Below, piece by piece: positions 32,468 through 42,229 of a stretch of DNA of 64,000 nt. The DNA lies in the NCBI GenBank assembly GCA_023442525.1, contig JAEZZA010000010.1:124001-188000 (forward strand). Reading direction: 5' to 3'. The notes below the pieces were generated by a model. That model searched no databases. It worked only from the letters and a program-made list of their open reading frames with translations, and was not told the origin of the DNA. Made by a program: the position numbers and the translations under genes. Origin of the DNA: Bacteroidota bacterium. Lineage in GTDB: Bacteria; Bacteroidota; Bacteroidia; Bacteroidales; UBA10428. Positions within the stretch are counted from its first letter, which is position 1, and each line of letters opens with the position of its first letter.

Positions 32468-32534
32468 ATTTCTGGCCAGGCGGCTAAAAGAATCAATGGA
32501 GTCGTACAGGCAGTATCTTCAATCCTGAGTCTGA

Positions 32535-32562
32535 GTCGTGCAGTCAGCAGTCATGCAGTCGG
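32535..32562 (+). repeat. Left copy of an inverted repeat flanking the luciferase-like gene
   Basis: GTCGTGCAGTCAG-CAGTCATGCAGTCGG matches the reverse complement of 33726-33755 with one gap and about two substitutions. The element is built from a roughly 8-base GCAGTC motif. It lies just past the stop of the oxidoreductase gene. Confidence 0.55.
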
Positions 32563-32567
32563 CGGAT

Positions 32568-33590
32568 TCATCTCCATCCCAGTTCGGGAGCCACGTATTT
32601 AAGAATAGACGACAACACGTGTATATTGTATTCCACTCCTAATGTATTAGGTATGGTTAGAAGCAGTGTATCTGCTTCCTTTATAGCTTCGTCTTCAGAT
32701 AATTCCTTAATTAGCTGATCCGGTTCGGCAGCATAGCTTCTGCCGAAGACTGCCCGTTTGCCCGGCTCAATAAATCCGAATTGATCGTGCCGGTCGGCTT
32801 CCTGTCCAAATAAATACCTGTCCTGATCATTCACCAGAGCAAAAATCGACCGGCTTACGGATATCCGGGGTTCACGTGTGTGACCTGCTTTTTTCCAGGC
32901 ATCTTTGTATAGTCTGAGTTGCTCGGCCTGTTGAACATGGAATGGCTTACCGCTTTCATCAAATTTCAGGGTGGAACTTTGCAGGTTCATCGCGTTTTCT
33001 GCAGCCCATACAGCAGTTGCATTGGAAGCAGCGCCCCACCATATCCGTTCGCGCAATCCCTCAGAATGAGGCTCCAATCGTAATAAGCCTGGCGGATTTG
33101 GGAACATGGGATAGGGATTGGGTTGTGCAAATCCAACACCTTTTAACTTTTCCAGTAATAACAAGGCTTTATCTCTTGCCATGTCAGCATCGCTTTCGCC
33201 ATCGGCTGGTTTATATCCAAAATATTTCCATCCGTCAATCACCTGTTCCGGTGAACCTCTGCTTATCCCCAACTGTAATCGCCCTCCTGAAATAAGATCT
33301 GCAGCACCTGCATCTTCAATCATGTATAGCGGATTTTCATAGCGCATATCAATTACAGCAGTTCCAATCTCAATCTTCTTTGTTTTCGCTCCGATGGCAG
33401 CCAGTAATGGAAATGGAGATGCGAGCTGAGCCGCGAAATGATGCACCCTGAAATACGCTCCGTCAAGTCCTATCTCCTCACAGGCAACAGCAAGATCAAT
33501 TGATTGAAGCAAAGCATCACTCGCTGTACGGACATTGTATCCATGGCGATTAGCCCAATGGCCAAATGATAAAAAACCAATTCTCTTCAT
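32568..33590 (-). CDS. LLM class flavin-dependent oxidoreductase (luciferase-like)
   Basis: This 340-residue TIM-barrel protein is of the bacterial luciferase-like family. Signatures are EIGLDGAYFRVHHFA near residue 40, PFPLLAAIGAKTKKIEIGTAVIDMRYENP, GRLQLGISRGSPEQVIDGWKYFGY and LRERIWWGAASNATAVWAAE. These enzymes use reduced FMN, and the substrate varies. No reductase partner is adjacent, and inverted repeats (32535-32562 and 33726-33755) bracket the gene, so it may have moved as a unit. That is inference. Confidence 0.92.
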   Translation of the reverse strand: MKRIGFLSFGHWANRHGYNVRTASDALLQSIDLAVACEEIGLDGAYFRVHHFAAQLASPFPLLAAIGAKTKKIEIGTAVIDMRYENPLYMIEDAGAADLISGGRLQLGISRGSPEQVIDGWKYFGYKPADGESDADMARDKALLLLEKLKGVGFAQPNPYPMFPNPPGLLRLEPHSEGLRERIWWGAASNATAVWAAENAMNLQSSTLKFDESGKPFHVQQAEQLRLYKDAWKKAGHTREPRISVSRSIFALVNDQDRYLFGQEADRHDQFGFIEPGKRAVFGRSYAAEPDQLIKELSEDEAIKEADTLLLTIPNTLGVEYNIHVLSSILKYVAPELGWR

Positions 33591-33854
33591 AAATTCATTT
33601 TATCAGCAACACATTTTGAAGGTGAAAGTTTAAAAATGGCCTGACAGCCTTTAAACATAGCCACGAATTCACGAATTGCAGACGAAGTGAATGACCGCTA
33701 GCTCTGGCCCCGCTATTCGTAATGTCCAGACTGTATGACTGCCTGACTGCACGACTGCCTGACCAAAAGAATTCAGCCCGCGACCTGTCCCTGCCAGATT
33801 CGTCCGAATGCATTGACTGGATGACCTCCCGACTGCACTACTGCACGACCTTTC
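33591..33854. other. 264-base spacer built of dispersed repeats
   Basis: Contents in order: AGCCACGAATTCACGAATT (33659-33677), whose relative is at 48326; the right inverted repeat of GACTGC units (33726-33755) with extra ACTGCCTGAC units after it; CGCGACCTGTCCCTG (33779-33793), whose exact reverse complement is at 35286-35300; and further ACTGCACTACTGCACGACC units (about 33830-33850). No gene is seen. Confidence 0.6.
33726..33755 (-). repeat. Right copy of the inverted repeat flanking the luciferase-like gene
   Basis: Its reverse complement, GTCGTGCAGTCAGG-CAGTCATACAGTCTGG, aligns with 32535-32562. It sits 136 bases upstream of the oxidoreductase start and is followed by more GACTGC-type units. 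Confidence 0.55.
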
Positions 33855-35369
33855 TTATGTCCGGATTAAAAATCCTATGAGAAAGGAAAACTTTGAATCG
33901 AGATAAGGATAGGAAAATACCCATCCTCGGGTTTTGTAGGAAATACTACTGTACATTCCCGCATGTCTGCCCGGCATAAATTCAGGCTTGATTTCCACCA
34001 TTAGCCCTGGTTGGGGTTTGTCCGCAGAAAACAGCTGATCCTTAGGCTGCAGCCATAATGCCAGGCGAATACCTGTTGTGAACTGCTTGGAAGCCCATGG
34101 TTTCAAATCATATCTTTCTACTTCCAGTTGCGGAAGAGTGAGATTCTTACTGCGATTGACACCGGCAGAGATTAAGAATTTTTTGTTGTTTTTGTCCAGG
34201 AAAAAATCACCCCCGGCATAATACCCGAATGATGTAGGAACACTCCGCAGGGCAAAATTGAAAAACGAGCCGTCTCTGAGTCGCATCCTGTTTATGCCCA
34301 GAAGAAAGGGGGATACCAGGTTCAGATATTGCATATTTCCCGTTTCCCTTAAAAACGATTTCATTTCATCCGTCAGATCGGTTTCACTTACCGGCCTTCG
34401 GATTCCAATACCTCCCGGCCACTGTCCACGAGCCTCGTATGGCTCATCATTTCTTATGAGGTCATATACCCATGCTGAAAAGTCATACCCCGTAAAATCC
34501 CTTGCCAGTATGTTATTCTTGTCGTGCGACAAAATGCTGTCGGTTATTTCATTAAACCGCGATGCAAAAGGCAGGTTCACATAGCTGATGGAGTGAATGG
34601 TTCCCAGAATGCTGATGCCGACAGCCGGGAGGTTCATCGATTCAAAGAAATTGTCTTCACGTAACCGGTGAATGAAGGCATATTCTGCTTCTACACCTGC
34701 AGACATCAGCCTGGCCATATCTGCAGGGTATTTGCTTTTGAGCCAGATGAGATTTTCATCGGAAACATGCGTCACGGCAATGTCAAATCCTTTGCCGAAT
34801 TCCCATACTTCATCATAACTGTAAATTCCACGTACAGCCATCACACTACGATGAAATTCTTCATGCTGATAGGCAAATCCGAAGGGACTTTTTATCAAAA
34901 GGAAATCTGTGGCCGCGGCAGTTAAGTTGGCAAACAACCTGTTCAAAACATACCGTTTTGTAGTTGTGGGTTTGTATAATTTGTACCATAGGGCATTATG
35001 GCCAAAATAAAACGTTCCGTGAAGGTTGCGGGCCACCTCTGTATTCTGTACCATGCTGAGGTTACGGTAAAACTTCAAATAATCTGAGATACTAACATCC
35101 GGTCCGGACCCTTCATTGATAAGGTGTTGCTGATTGGCCTCAGCCTGGGCGGCATCCATCATAAACGGAAGATCAACCAGCGGTATTTTCCATTCAAAGA
35201 AGGGTTTCAAGGTATCAATAACAATAAACTGGCTATGCGCCGTCAGGGTAAACAAGGCCAGCAAAATTGTAGAACAGACTTTCTTCAGGGACAGGTCGCG
35301 ACCTGTTCCTGCAATATCCGACCGAAGGTGTACTGTGCCTGTATGTTGAAGTTCAATATGATTTTGCAT
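33855..35369 (-). CDS. Exported barrel-like protein with HEEFH motif; 5' end uncertain
   Basis: The open frame gives 504 residues. The first ATG (35369) is followed by about 28 residues that coincide with a dispersed palindromic repeat (35286-35310). Only after that comes a normal signal peptide, KKVCSTILLALFTLTAHSQ. The true start may be a downstream TTG or may be lost. The mature protein contains FAYQHEEFHRSVMA (HExxH at 169-173, a possible zinc site) and, from about residue 330, strands typical of an outer-membrane barrel, ending KFSFLIGFLIRT. No family was recognised. A barrel-anchored metallopeptidase is possible but unproven. It lies downstream of the SusD terminator and is probably a separate transcript. 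Confidence 0.7.
   Translation of the reverse strand: MQNHIELQHTGTVHLRSDIAGTGRDLSLKKVCSTILLALFTLTAHSQFIVIDTLKPFFEWKIPLVDLPFMMDAAQAEANQQHLINEGSGPDVSISDYLKFYRNLSMVQNTEVARNLHGTFYFGHNALWYKLYKPTTTKRYVLNRLFANLTAAATDFLLIKSPFGFAYQHEEFHRSVMAVRGIYSYDEVWEFGKGFDIAVTHVSDENLIWLKSKYPADMARLMSAGVEAEYAFIHRLREDNFFESMNLPAVGISILGTIHSISYVNLPFASRFNEITDSILSHDKNNILARDFTGYDFSAWVYDLIRNDEPYEARGQWPGGIGIRRPVSETDLTDEMKSFLRETGNMQYLNLVSPFLLGINRMRLRDGSFFNFALRSVPTSFGYYAGGDFFLDKNNKKFLISAGVNRSKNLTLPQLEVERYDLKPWASKQFTTGIRLALWLQPKDQLFSADKPQPGLMVEIKPEFMPGRHAGMYSSISYKTRGWVFSYPYLDSKFSFLIGFLIRT
35286..35310. repeat. Palindromic repeat around ACAGGTCGCGACCTGT
   Basis: ACAGGTCGCGACCTGT (35291-35306) is a perfect 16-bp palindrome, extended by AGGG/TCCT arms with one mismatch. 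CAGGGACAGGTCGCG (35286-35300) is an exact inverted copy of 33779-33793. It lies in the 5' part of the 504-aa frame. Confidence 0.6.
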
Positions 35370-35535
35370 AAAAATAAATGCATGACAAATCAGATTGGAT
35401 ATTGTTCAAATAACCAATGCAATACGATTTACGATTTGGGATTATGCTGTCGGACGCCCTGTAAGGGTTGTGGGCAGATACAGTATTCCTTGTGCATTAC
35501 CACTGTAAGGAATTTATTACTAAACCGCTAAAAGA

Positions 35536-35567
35536 AAAGAGGGTGTCACTTTTGAGACACCCTCTTT
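35536..35567 (-). terminator. Rho-independent terminator of the SusCD operon
   Basis: A perfect 12-bp stem, AAAGAGGGTGTC / GACACCCTCTTT, with an 8-base loop. On the minus strand it is followed by a T-rich run (TTTTCTTTT). It lies 46 bases past the SusD stop, the expected place for the end of the leftward operon. Confidence 0.85.
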
Positions 35568-35613
35568 GAGAAGACTTAGAAAATCAGCAAAAAGAACAAT
35601 GTGTACAATTTAC

Positions 35614-37308
35614 TCAATTTGCGTAGTAGGGCAGACTTATGAGATCATAAGTGCTTTCCCATCCCGGGTTTTGTTCCAGGATGCCTTCCGAGAGGATCAC
35701 CTGGGATTCGGGGATTTTCCAGAAACCGCCGCCGGTTTGCTGGTAGCGTTGCATATAGTCAAATGCTCCGAAGGTATATTGTGAAGGTACGCCTCTGTTG
35801 GTTATGGCTACGCCCTCCTGGTTATTGACTTTCTCCTGCATATCACCCCAACGTCGCAGATCGTTCCAGCGAAGGCTTTCAAAGCAGAGTTCATAGCGAC
35901 GTTCTTTTTTCAAGGATTCCAGTGAATAAGCACCATAAGGAATTAATCCGGCACGTTGACGCACCAGGTTCATATAGGTCACCGTCTCGGTGAGTTCGGA
36001 ATGCATCAGGTACACATCAGCCATGCGGATAAGAATGATATCCGATGTAAGACCCGTCTGGCGGTTATTGATCCCACCATAGAAATATGCGAAAGAGATG
36101 TATAAATTGGCTCCTTCATAAGCACCGACTCCCAGGTACTTTTTAGCCCACAGACGGGTTTTTTCTACTTCTTTTGTCACATCACCCTTATAATCGGGAA
36201 TCTCGTCTTCTTCGCGGCAGATGGAACCCCTGAGGCGGGAGTCACCGGCATAATCGGGGTCTGAAGACCAGTCATCCCATAACGTGGTATTCACCGGACC
36301 ATTTGAGTATCCTTGAGGTATAAAGGGGAAACACGTTGCATCGGATTTTCTCATCCCAAAAAATTCTACAATCCGGTTAAAGCGGCCAGCATCCCCGGTG
36401 TTTGAGAATTTAAGGGCAAAGATCGTTTCCTTACAACCGTCACCTTCCCACAGTAATCCGTTGTCAATGACGTATTGATAATTGGCTCCCGTATAAGGAT
36501 TGGTATAGGGCCAGATATTGCGCTGATCACCGACCAGCGTGTGGCCGCTATTGGTAATGCAGTCTTCCAGATATGAAATAACTTGCTGTTTAGTAACGGA
36601 TCCTCCGCCTGCTACGGGAAGTTCGGTCTTATTGTAAAACCCGGTGTAAAACAGGTAAGCACGGGCCATCAATGCTTCTGCTGCCCATTTTGAAGCATGT
36701 CCTGATCCGTAATCAGGAAATTTCAGTGTTGGTGACAGTTCAATAGCCTGTATCAGATCATAGGTAATCTGGGCATAGATGTCATCTGCCGGGGATTTTG
36801 GCAGATTCTGCGGTGCTGTTTCCAGAATAAGGGGTACATCTCCAAACACCCTGACAAGGTCAAAGTAGAAATAAGCACGTAAAAAGTGGGCTTCGCCCAA
36901 CAGTTTTTCACGTTTCCCGGCAGAAGTCCATTCTGTGACATTGTCCATTGTTGCTATGGCATTGTTTGCCCGGAATATTCCGGCATACCATTCCTGCCAC
37001 AATGATTCGTTGAAACTTACCCCGGCATTCATAAGCCGGTCACAAGACTGAGCACCCACGTTGCTGGTACTGCCACCCCCCAAACGGTCGTCTCCGGCCA
37101 TTTCAAAAATGTAGAAAGGATGTGTTTCCGGGTTTTCAATAAGATCGTTCATTGAGGCATAAATGCCAGTGATCATGAGTTCGGCATCGGCTTCTGATGC
37201 AGGAAAATTGGAAGTGTTCTTCTTGATATAGTTCTCAGTATCCAGAAAATCTTCACATCCGGCTAAAAGGAAGATGCTTGCTGCTATGATATATATTAAA
37301 TGTTTCAT
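35614..37308 (-). CDS. susD: SusD/RagB-family nutrient-binding lipoprotein
   Basis: This 564-residue protein has lipobox FLLAGCEDFLDT (Cys18), the standard SusD start. Typical parts are ELMITGIYASMNDLI, EAHFLRAYFYFDLVRVFGDVPLI, the TPR-like helical scaffold, and the C-terminal RRYELCFESLRWNDLRRWGDM, FWKIPESQVILSEGILEQNPGW. It caps the SusC channel at the cell surface and binds the glycan or other ligand. It follows susC by 20 bases and ends before a strong terminator. No glycoside hydrolase follows, so the ligand is not indicated. Confidence 0.95.
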   Translation of the reverse strand: MKHLIYIIAASIFLLAGCEDFLDTENYIKKNTSNFPASEADAELMITGIYASMNDLIENPETHPFYIFEMAGDDRLGGGSTSNVGAQSCDRLMNAGVSFNESLWQEWYAGIFRANNAIATMDNVTEWTSAGKREKLLGEAHFLRAYFYFDLVRVFGDVPLILETAPQNLPKSPADDIYAQITYDLIQAIELSPTLKFPDYGSGHASKWAAEALMARAYLFYTGFYNKTELPVAGGGSVTKQQVISYLEDCITNSGHTLVGDQRNIWPYTNPYTGANYQYVIDNGLLWEGDGCKETIFALKFSNTGDAGRFNRIVEFFGMRKSDATCFPFIPQGYSNGPVNTTLWDDWSSDPDYAGDSRLRGSICREEDEIPDYKGDVTKEVEKTRLWAKKYLGVGAYEGANLYISFAYFYGGINNRQTGLTSDIILIRMADVYLMHSELTETVTYMNLVRQRAGLIPYGAYSLESLKKERRYELCFESLRWNDLRRWGDMQEKVNNQEGVAITNRGVPSQYTFGAFDYMQRYQQTGGGFWKIPESQVILSEGILEQNPGWESTYDLISLPYYAN

Positions 37309-37328
37309 ATGTGTAAGTTTAATACTAG

Positions 37329-40300
37329 TTAAAATTTAAGGTTCACGCCTACCATAAAAGTACGGGAACTGGGGTAGTATCCGTTATCAACGCCGGAAGC
37401 CCAGGAAACTCCTCCACCAAAACCAACTTCCGGGTCCATACCCGTGTAGTTAGTAATAACAAGCAGATTCTGAGCTGCTACGTATAGTCTCAATTGAGAT
37501 ACCGGAAGTTTTTTCAACGCATTTTTAAAATCGTAACCTAATGTGACATTGGAGATCTTTACATAATCCCCGTCTTCAATGTAGATGTCGGAAATGTCTT
37601 TGAAGTTTTCATGTTTACCATATGAGAATGCAGGATAGCGGTTGGTTGAGCCTTCCCTGGTCCAGTATTTTGAATAGACATCCGTAGTGTAGTTGTCGTT
37701 GGGAGTGTCGGAGAATGACCTGTAGGATTTGATTATCTGATGACCAAATGCTCCGTAGGCTGTTACAGCGAAGTCAATTCCTTTATAGGAAAGATTCAAA
37801 GATAAATTACCCGTGAAATCGGGATGAGGATTTCCGATGTAAGTTTTATCCTGTTCATCTATGACGCCGTTATCGTCTGTGTCCTGAAAGATAAGGTCTC
37901 CGGGAAACGGTGTGCCTTGCTTGGTAGCGCCTCCTTCTGCCAGGTAATTATCTATCTGTGCCTGGTTCTGGAACACGCCGAGTGTTTTGTATCCCCAGAA
38001 GTACCCCATTGGGTAACCAACCTGAACACGGAAAGATTCAGTAGTATTTTCGGCAATAACCGCGTCAGGTCCGTGGATGATGCCTTCTTCATTGGCCAAT
38101 CGCAGCACTTTATTCTTATTGTGTGAGAAATTCAAATTGATGTCGTATTTGAGATCATTAAGAATCTTATCAGACCATGAGAGCAAAAACTCGACACCCC
38201 TGTTCTCAACATCTCCCCCATTGATAAAGGGAGCCCCTGTACCATATGATAAAAGGGTAGGTGCTACTACCAGCCAGTCTTTGGTGGTCTTGATATACCA
38301 GTCAAAATTAGCACCCAGACGGGATTTTAAGAAACGTGCATCAAAACCGAGGTCCAGCTGTTCCGAAGTTTCCCAGGTAACATTTTTGTTGGGTAGAATG
38401 TCCGGATAGGCACCTGTGGATGGAGTGTTTTTATCATTGAAGAAGTAGGCACTAGTATTAAATGCAATGGTAGCGAGATATTGGAAATTATCAATATTGC
38501 AGTTCCCGTTCTGTCCCCAGCTTCCGCGAACTTTAAGGAAATTCATGATATCAGTAACGGATTCCATAAATGGTTCATTGGTTATATTCCAGCCGGCAGA
38601 AACCGAAGGAAAATATCCCCAACGTTTGCCTCTGGCAAAGTTGGAAGAACCGTCTGCGCGCATAATGAGAGAGAGGAGGTATCGTTCCCTGAAGTTGTAA
38701 TTAACACGGCCAAAGAAAGAAACAAGGCCGCCGGCCGTCGAAGGCTCTCCGGAAATGTCGGTGTTGGTGTTATCCAGTCCTTGGGTATTGCTAATATAGG
38801 CATGATCGTATGATCCGGGGAACAGGGAATATGAGTTTTTGACATCAATGCCCTCTCCGTTGCCCCATTTTTCCATGGACTGACCTACCAGGACGTCAAT
38901 GGAGTGTTCTCCTAACAATTTGTTATAGTTCAGTGTATTTTCCCAGGTCCAGTTGGTGCTCCATGACTGACCCTGAGTCACGTCATCCGTATCGTTGGTA
39001 GTCTTTGAAGACAATATGTAAGTGGGCACATAATACCTGTAAGAGTTCTGGTAGTAATCATGTCCTATGGTGCTTTTGAACTTAAGTTCTTCCAAAGGCG
39101 CAATTTCCAGGAAGGCATTTGCCTGCAATCTCCTTGTTACAGAGTTTCTGTATTTTCGGGTATAATCCAGCTGGGCCAGAGGATTGTTCATTTCCTGTTC
39201 AAAATCCCAGCCATCTGCAACCATGTCTTTATATATGTAATAATCACCCTTATCATTGTATGCAGGGAGAAGAGGTGACATCTTCAGAAGGTTACGTACA
39301 TTGTTACTATACATATTTCCAATGCTGACACCCGATTTGCTGTAATTTGAGAATACAATGTTTTCACCAAACCGGATAATATCCCGTTGGTTCTTTCTCC
39401 ACAGAGAATGGTCTGAGTTCATACGTGCCGTATAACGGTCAAAGTGAGGAGTTGCCGGATATCCGATGGTTCCTTCCTGCATCAGGTGAGAGAAACCCAT
39501 TGAAAAACGCGACTGGTCGTTACCTCCCATGATGTTTATTGCGTGGCTGGTGACAGGGGCGTTTGCTTTTGTGCCTTCCTTAAGCCAGTTTGTCCCTTTC
39601 CAGGATCCATTATCAATGGATGTCAGCATGGAAGCAGGCAATTCGTCTTCCCAGTTGTAGAGCAGGCCACCGGAATTGTCCTGTGTCAGGAGTGCTTTGT
39701 TTATGATCTCCATGTATTGTTCTGCATTCAGAGGAGTGACACCGTTGGTTATGGCATTCTGAACGCCATAATAACCGTCATAGGTGATCTGTAACTTTCC
39801 TGCTTTACCTTTTTTGGTCGTAACCAGGATCACACCATTGGCAGCACGAGCACCGTAAATGGCAGCAGATGCCGCGTCTTTTAATACGTCAATGGATTCA
39901 ATGTCACTGGGATTTAATGAAGACAGTGAACCTCCCGCTACTCCGTCAACGACATATAACGGGGTAGTTTCGCCCGTTGTGCCCTGTCCCCGGATATTGA
40001 TCTTGAACCCTTCTCCTACCTGGCCCGAGCTTTGTGTGATATATACACCCGGACTTTGACTTTGCAAAGCCCCTAATACATCCACCGTATTCAGCTTTTC
40101 AATATTTTCGCCCTTTACCTGGACAGTTGCTCCGGTAATAAGTTTCTTTTTCTGAATACCGTATCCTATTACAACTACTTCGTTAAGATAAAGTAATTCC
40201 TCTTTTAAGGTAATATTGATCTGAACCTGATCACCTACAACAACTTCCTGGCTTTCATACCCTATAAATGAGAAAATAAGGGTGCTCTCAGAACTGACGT

Positions 40301-40805
40301 CAGAAAGAATATAATTTCCATTGTTATCAGTTATTATCCCATTGATCGTACCCTTGATTTGGACTGTTACTCCTACGAGAGGATTCCCATTTTCATCCGT
40401 AACGGTTCCCCTGACAACAATCTGTTGCTTGCTTGATAGGTCGCGAATTTTGTCTTTGAGAGAAATGACAATAAGGCGGTTTTCATAGATTTTGTAGGAA
40501 TAATCCGAGTATGCCAGTAGCTTGTCGAGAACTTCATTAATACTCTTATTATTGATGTCCATATCAGTAATCTCGTCTGACTTGATGAAGTCATCATTAT
40601 AGAAGAACCGGTAATTGCTTTCCCGCTCTATAATATTCAATATTTCCCTGGTTGTTTTGCCTTCAGTATTGAAGGAAATCTGACTAAGTCCCTCTGCATA
40701 AATATTGAGGGTTGCAACCATCAGCAACAATGTTGAAAGTTTCATAATTAGGATGGTTTTGGTTTTTTTCCAGTGTAACAAACACGGAACATTTCTTTTT
40801 TTCAT
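37329..40805 (-). CDS. susC: SusC/RagA-family TonB-linked outer-membrane transporter with STN domain
   Basis: This 1158-residue protein has a long signal region (methionines at 1 and 21; 40805 is kept because this N-terminal form is common in the family). Next come an STN domain (about 45-120: REILNIIERESNYRFFYNDDF), a carboxypeptidase-regulatory-like domain (about 127-210: VVRGTVTDENGNPLVGVTV), a plug (IGYGIQKKKLITGATVQV, LQSQSPGVYITQSSGQVG, DAASAAIYGARAANGVILV) and a 22-strand barrel ending VGVNLKF. The STN domain indicates signalling to a FecR-type anti-sigma factor, and such a gene lies directly upstream. It works with SusD. Confidence 0.96.
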   Translation of the reverse strand: MKKRNVPCLLHWKKTKTILIMKLSTLLLMVATLNIYAEGLSQISFNTEGKTTREILNIIERESNYRFFYNDDFIKSDEITDMDINNKSINEVLDKLLAYSDYSYKIYENRLIVISLKDKIRDLSSKQQIVVRGTVTDENGNPLVGVTVQIKGTINGIITDNNGNYILSDVSSESTLIFSFIGYESQEVVVGDQVQINITLKEELLYLNEVVVIGYGIQKKKLITGATVQVKGENIEKLNTVDVLGALQSQSPGVYITQSSGQVGEGFKINIRGQGTTGETTPLYVVDGVAGGSLSSLNPSDIESIDVLKDAASAAIYGARAANGVILVTTKKGKAGKLQITYDGYYGVQNAITNGVTPLNAEQYMEIINKALLTQDNSGGLLYNWEDELPASMLTSIDNGSWKGTNWLKEGTKANAPVTSHAINIMGGNDQSRFSMGFSHLMQEGTIGYPATPHFDRYTARMNSDHSLWRKNQRDIIRFGENIVFSNYSKSGVSIGNMYSNNVRNLLKMSPLLPAYNDKGDYYIYKDMVADGWDFEQEMNNPLAQLDYTRKYRNSVTRRLQANAFLEIAPLEELKFKSTIGHDYYQNSYRYYVPTYILSSKTTNDTDDVTQGQSWSTNWTWENTLNYNKLLGEHSIDVLVGQSMEKWGNGEGIDVKNSYSLFPGSYDHAYISNTQGLDNTNTDISGEPSTAGGLVSFFGRVNYNFRERYLLSLIMRADGSSNFARGKRWGYFPSVSAGWNITNEPFMESVTDIMNFLKVRGSWGQNGNCNIDNFQYLATIAFNTSAYFFNDKNTPSTGAYPDILPNKNVTWETSEQLDLGFDARFLKSRLGANFDWYIKTTKDWLVVAPTLLSYGTGAPFINGGDVENRGVEFLLSWSDKILNDLKYDINLNFSHNKNKVLRLANEEGIIHGPDAVIAENTTESFRVQVGYPMGYFWGYKTLGVFQNQAQIDNYLAEGGATKQGTPFPGDLIFQDTDDNGVIDEQDKTYIGNPHPDFTGNLSLNLSYKGIDFAVTAYGAFGHQIIKSYRSFSDTPNDNYTTDVYSKYWTREGSTNRYPAFSYGKHENFKDISDIYIEDGDYVKISNVTLGYDFKNALKKLPVSQLRLYVAAQNLLVITNYTGMDPEVGFGGGVSWASGVDNGYYPSSRTFMVGVNLKF

Positions 40806-40972
40806 AATTTTGTGATACGGTTAGAGTTATACATAAATAAGCGCTGTTAGCGCAGGAGAATACGTAGTAATTAACTTTGACCTCAACGGGGGGAAGACAG
40901 CCGCAAACTTATTCCCCCTTATTGGTTTCATGAAGAGTTAAACATAGGCGTTTAATTTAATTGTTTAAATAA

Positions 40973-42148
40973 TCATTCATTCGTTTTTCTTGAGTATTTC
41001 TTAATCTGTTCTTTATCCATTACCAATTCAACTGTTTTGCCACTAACTGAATAATTAATAGGTGCTGTTAGTTTTATAACATCCATTATCTGCTCAAATG
41101 TCTCGTCCTGCAGCACACCGGAGAAACGGAATTTTTTTATTTCTACATCCCCGAAAACAAAGTTTACGTCAAATTTCCTCTGAAGCTTAATACAAAGACT
41201 TTCAAGATCCTCACTTTTAATGATCAACCTGTCCTTCGTCCAGGCTGTTACCTGATCAATATCCGCCTGAGGCGAAACAAGTAATCGGTCAGTAATATCC
41301 TTTGAAGGTTTAACTGCCAGAGGCTCAATTTCTTTGATTCTTTCAAGAGTAATCTGATCTGTTTTACTGCTGTATATTACTTTCTGATTAGGCCTGAGTA
41401 TCAGCACCTGGTCCTTTTCAGTACTACCTTTCTGCAACACTTCTACTTCACCCTCAATAAGTGTTGTCTCAATGAAATCCTCATCCGAATAAGCTTTGAT
41501 GTTGAATTCTGTTCCCGTGGCTTTTATTTTTAAATCACCTATACTTACAATCAAGGGTAAATTCTTATTCGCGGCTACTTTGAAATAACCTTCGCCATCA
41601 AGGATCAGATCACGATTTGCCAGATTGTAATCACGTGAGTATTTTATGGAACTTCCTGCATTAAGCATTATCTCTGTTCCATCAGAGAGTTTTATCTCAG
41701 ACTTTCCTCCCAGCGGGGCTTTGATTTCGTTATATGCGGTAAGGGCAGGTAATATAGTTTCCCCTGTTTTCATTTCGCTTTTGAATAACATACCAAGGTA
41801 AAATACAATACAAAGTACGGCCGCAATTGAAATACCTGTAAGAACCAGTCTATTCACCTTACCAGCATTGTATCGCTTGTGAAGCATCCGTTTTTCAGTT
41901 TCCAGTGTTTCCTTGTGATTTATTTGAGGGAGTAAATGGCTAAATATCCTGTCGAAGTCAATATGTTGAACTTCTTGTGGATCTTCAGGAATCCCACTTA
42001 AATGTGATAACAATATCTCCTTGATAAGGAATTCATCACCAGGTACAAGAAACAGCTCATTCAATCTTTGCTTTTCCTCATTGGTACAGTTGTTCTCAAG
42101 ACACCTGACAATCAGATCTTCTATTTCCTTTCTGTTTGGAGAATTCAT
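40973..42148 (-). CDS. FecR-family anti-sigma factor
   Basis: This 391-residue protein has an N-terminal cytoplasmic helical region that should bind sigma (1-95), one membrane helix LVLTGISIAAVLCIVFYLGML (about 98-118), and a periplasmic FecR domain (APLGGKSEIKLSDGTEIMLNAGSSIKY ... GEGYFKVAANKNLPLIV ... ATGTEFNIKAY). It ends with a DUF4974-type domain (LCIKLQRKFDVNFVFGD). It is expected to receive a signal from the STN domain of the adjacent SusC. It lies 81 bases downstream of the sigma gene and 167 bases upstream of susC, on the same strand. Confidence 0.94.
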   Translation of the reverse strand: MNSPNRKEIEDLIVRCLENNCTNEEKQRLNELFLVPGDEFLIKEILLSHLSGIPEDPQEVQHIDFDRIFSHLLPQINHKETLETEKRMLHKRYNAGKVNRLVLTGISIAAVLCIVFYLGMLFKSEMKTGETILPALTAYNEIKAPLGGKSEIKLSDGTEIMLNAGSSIKYSRDYNLANRDLILDGEGYFKVAANKNLPLIVSIGDLKIKATGTEFNIKAYSDEDFIETTLIEGEVEVLQKGSTEKDQVLILRPNQKVIYSSKTDQITLERIKEIEPLAVKPSKDITDRLLVSPQADIDQVTAWTKDRLIIKSEDLESLCIKLQRKFDVNFVFGDVEIKKFRFSGVLQDETFEQIMDVIKLTAPINYSVSGKTVELVMDKEQIKKYSRKTNE

Positions 42149-42229
42149 AATAACGGGCGTTTAAATGTTAATACAGGAAAATGGAGATTAGTACTCAGTT
42201 GAAAAAAATAAATGCGGGAAATGAAACAA

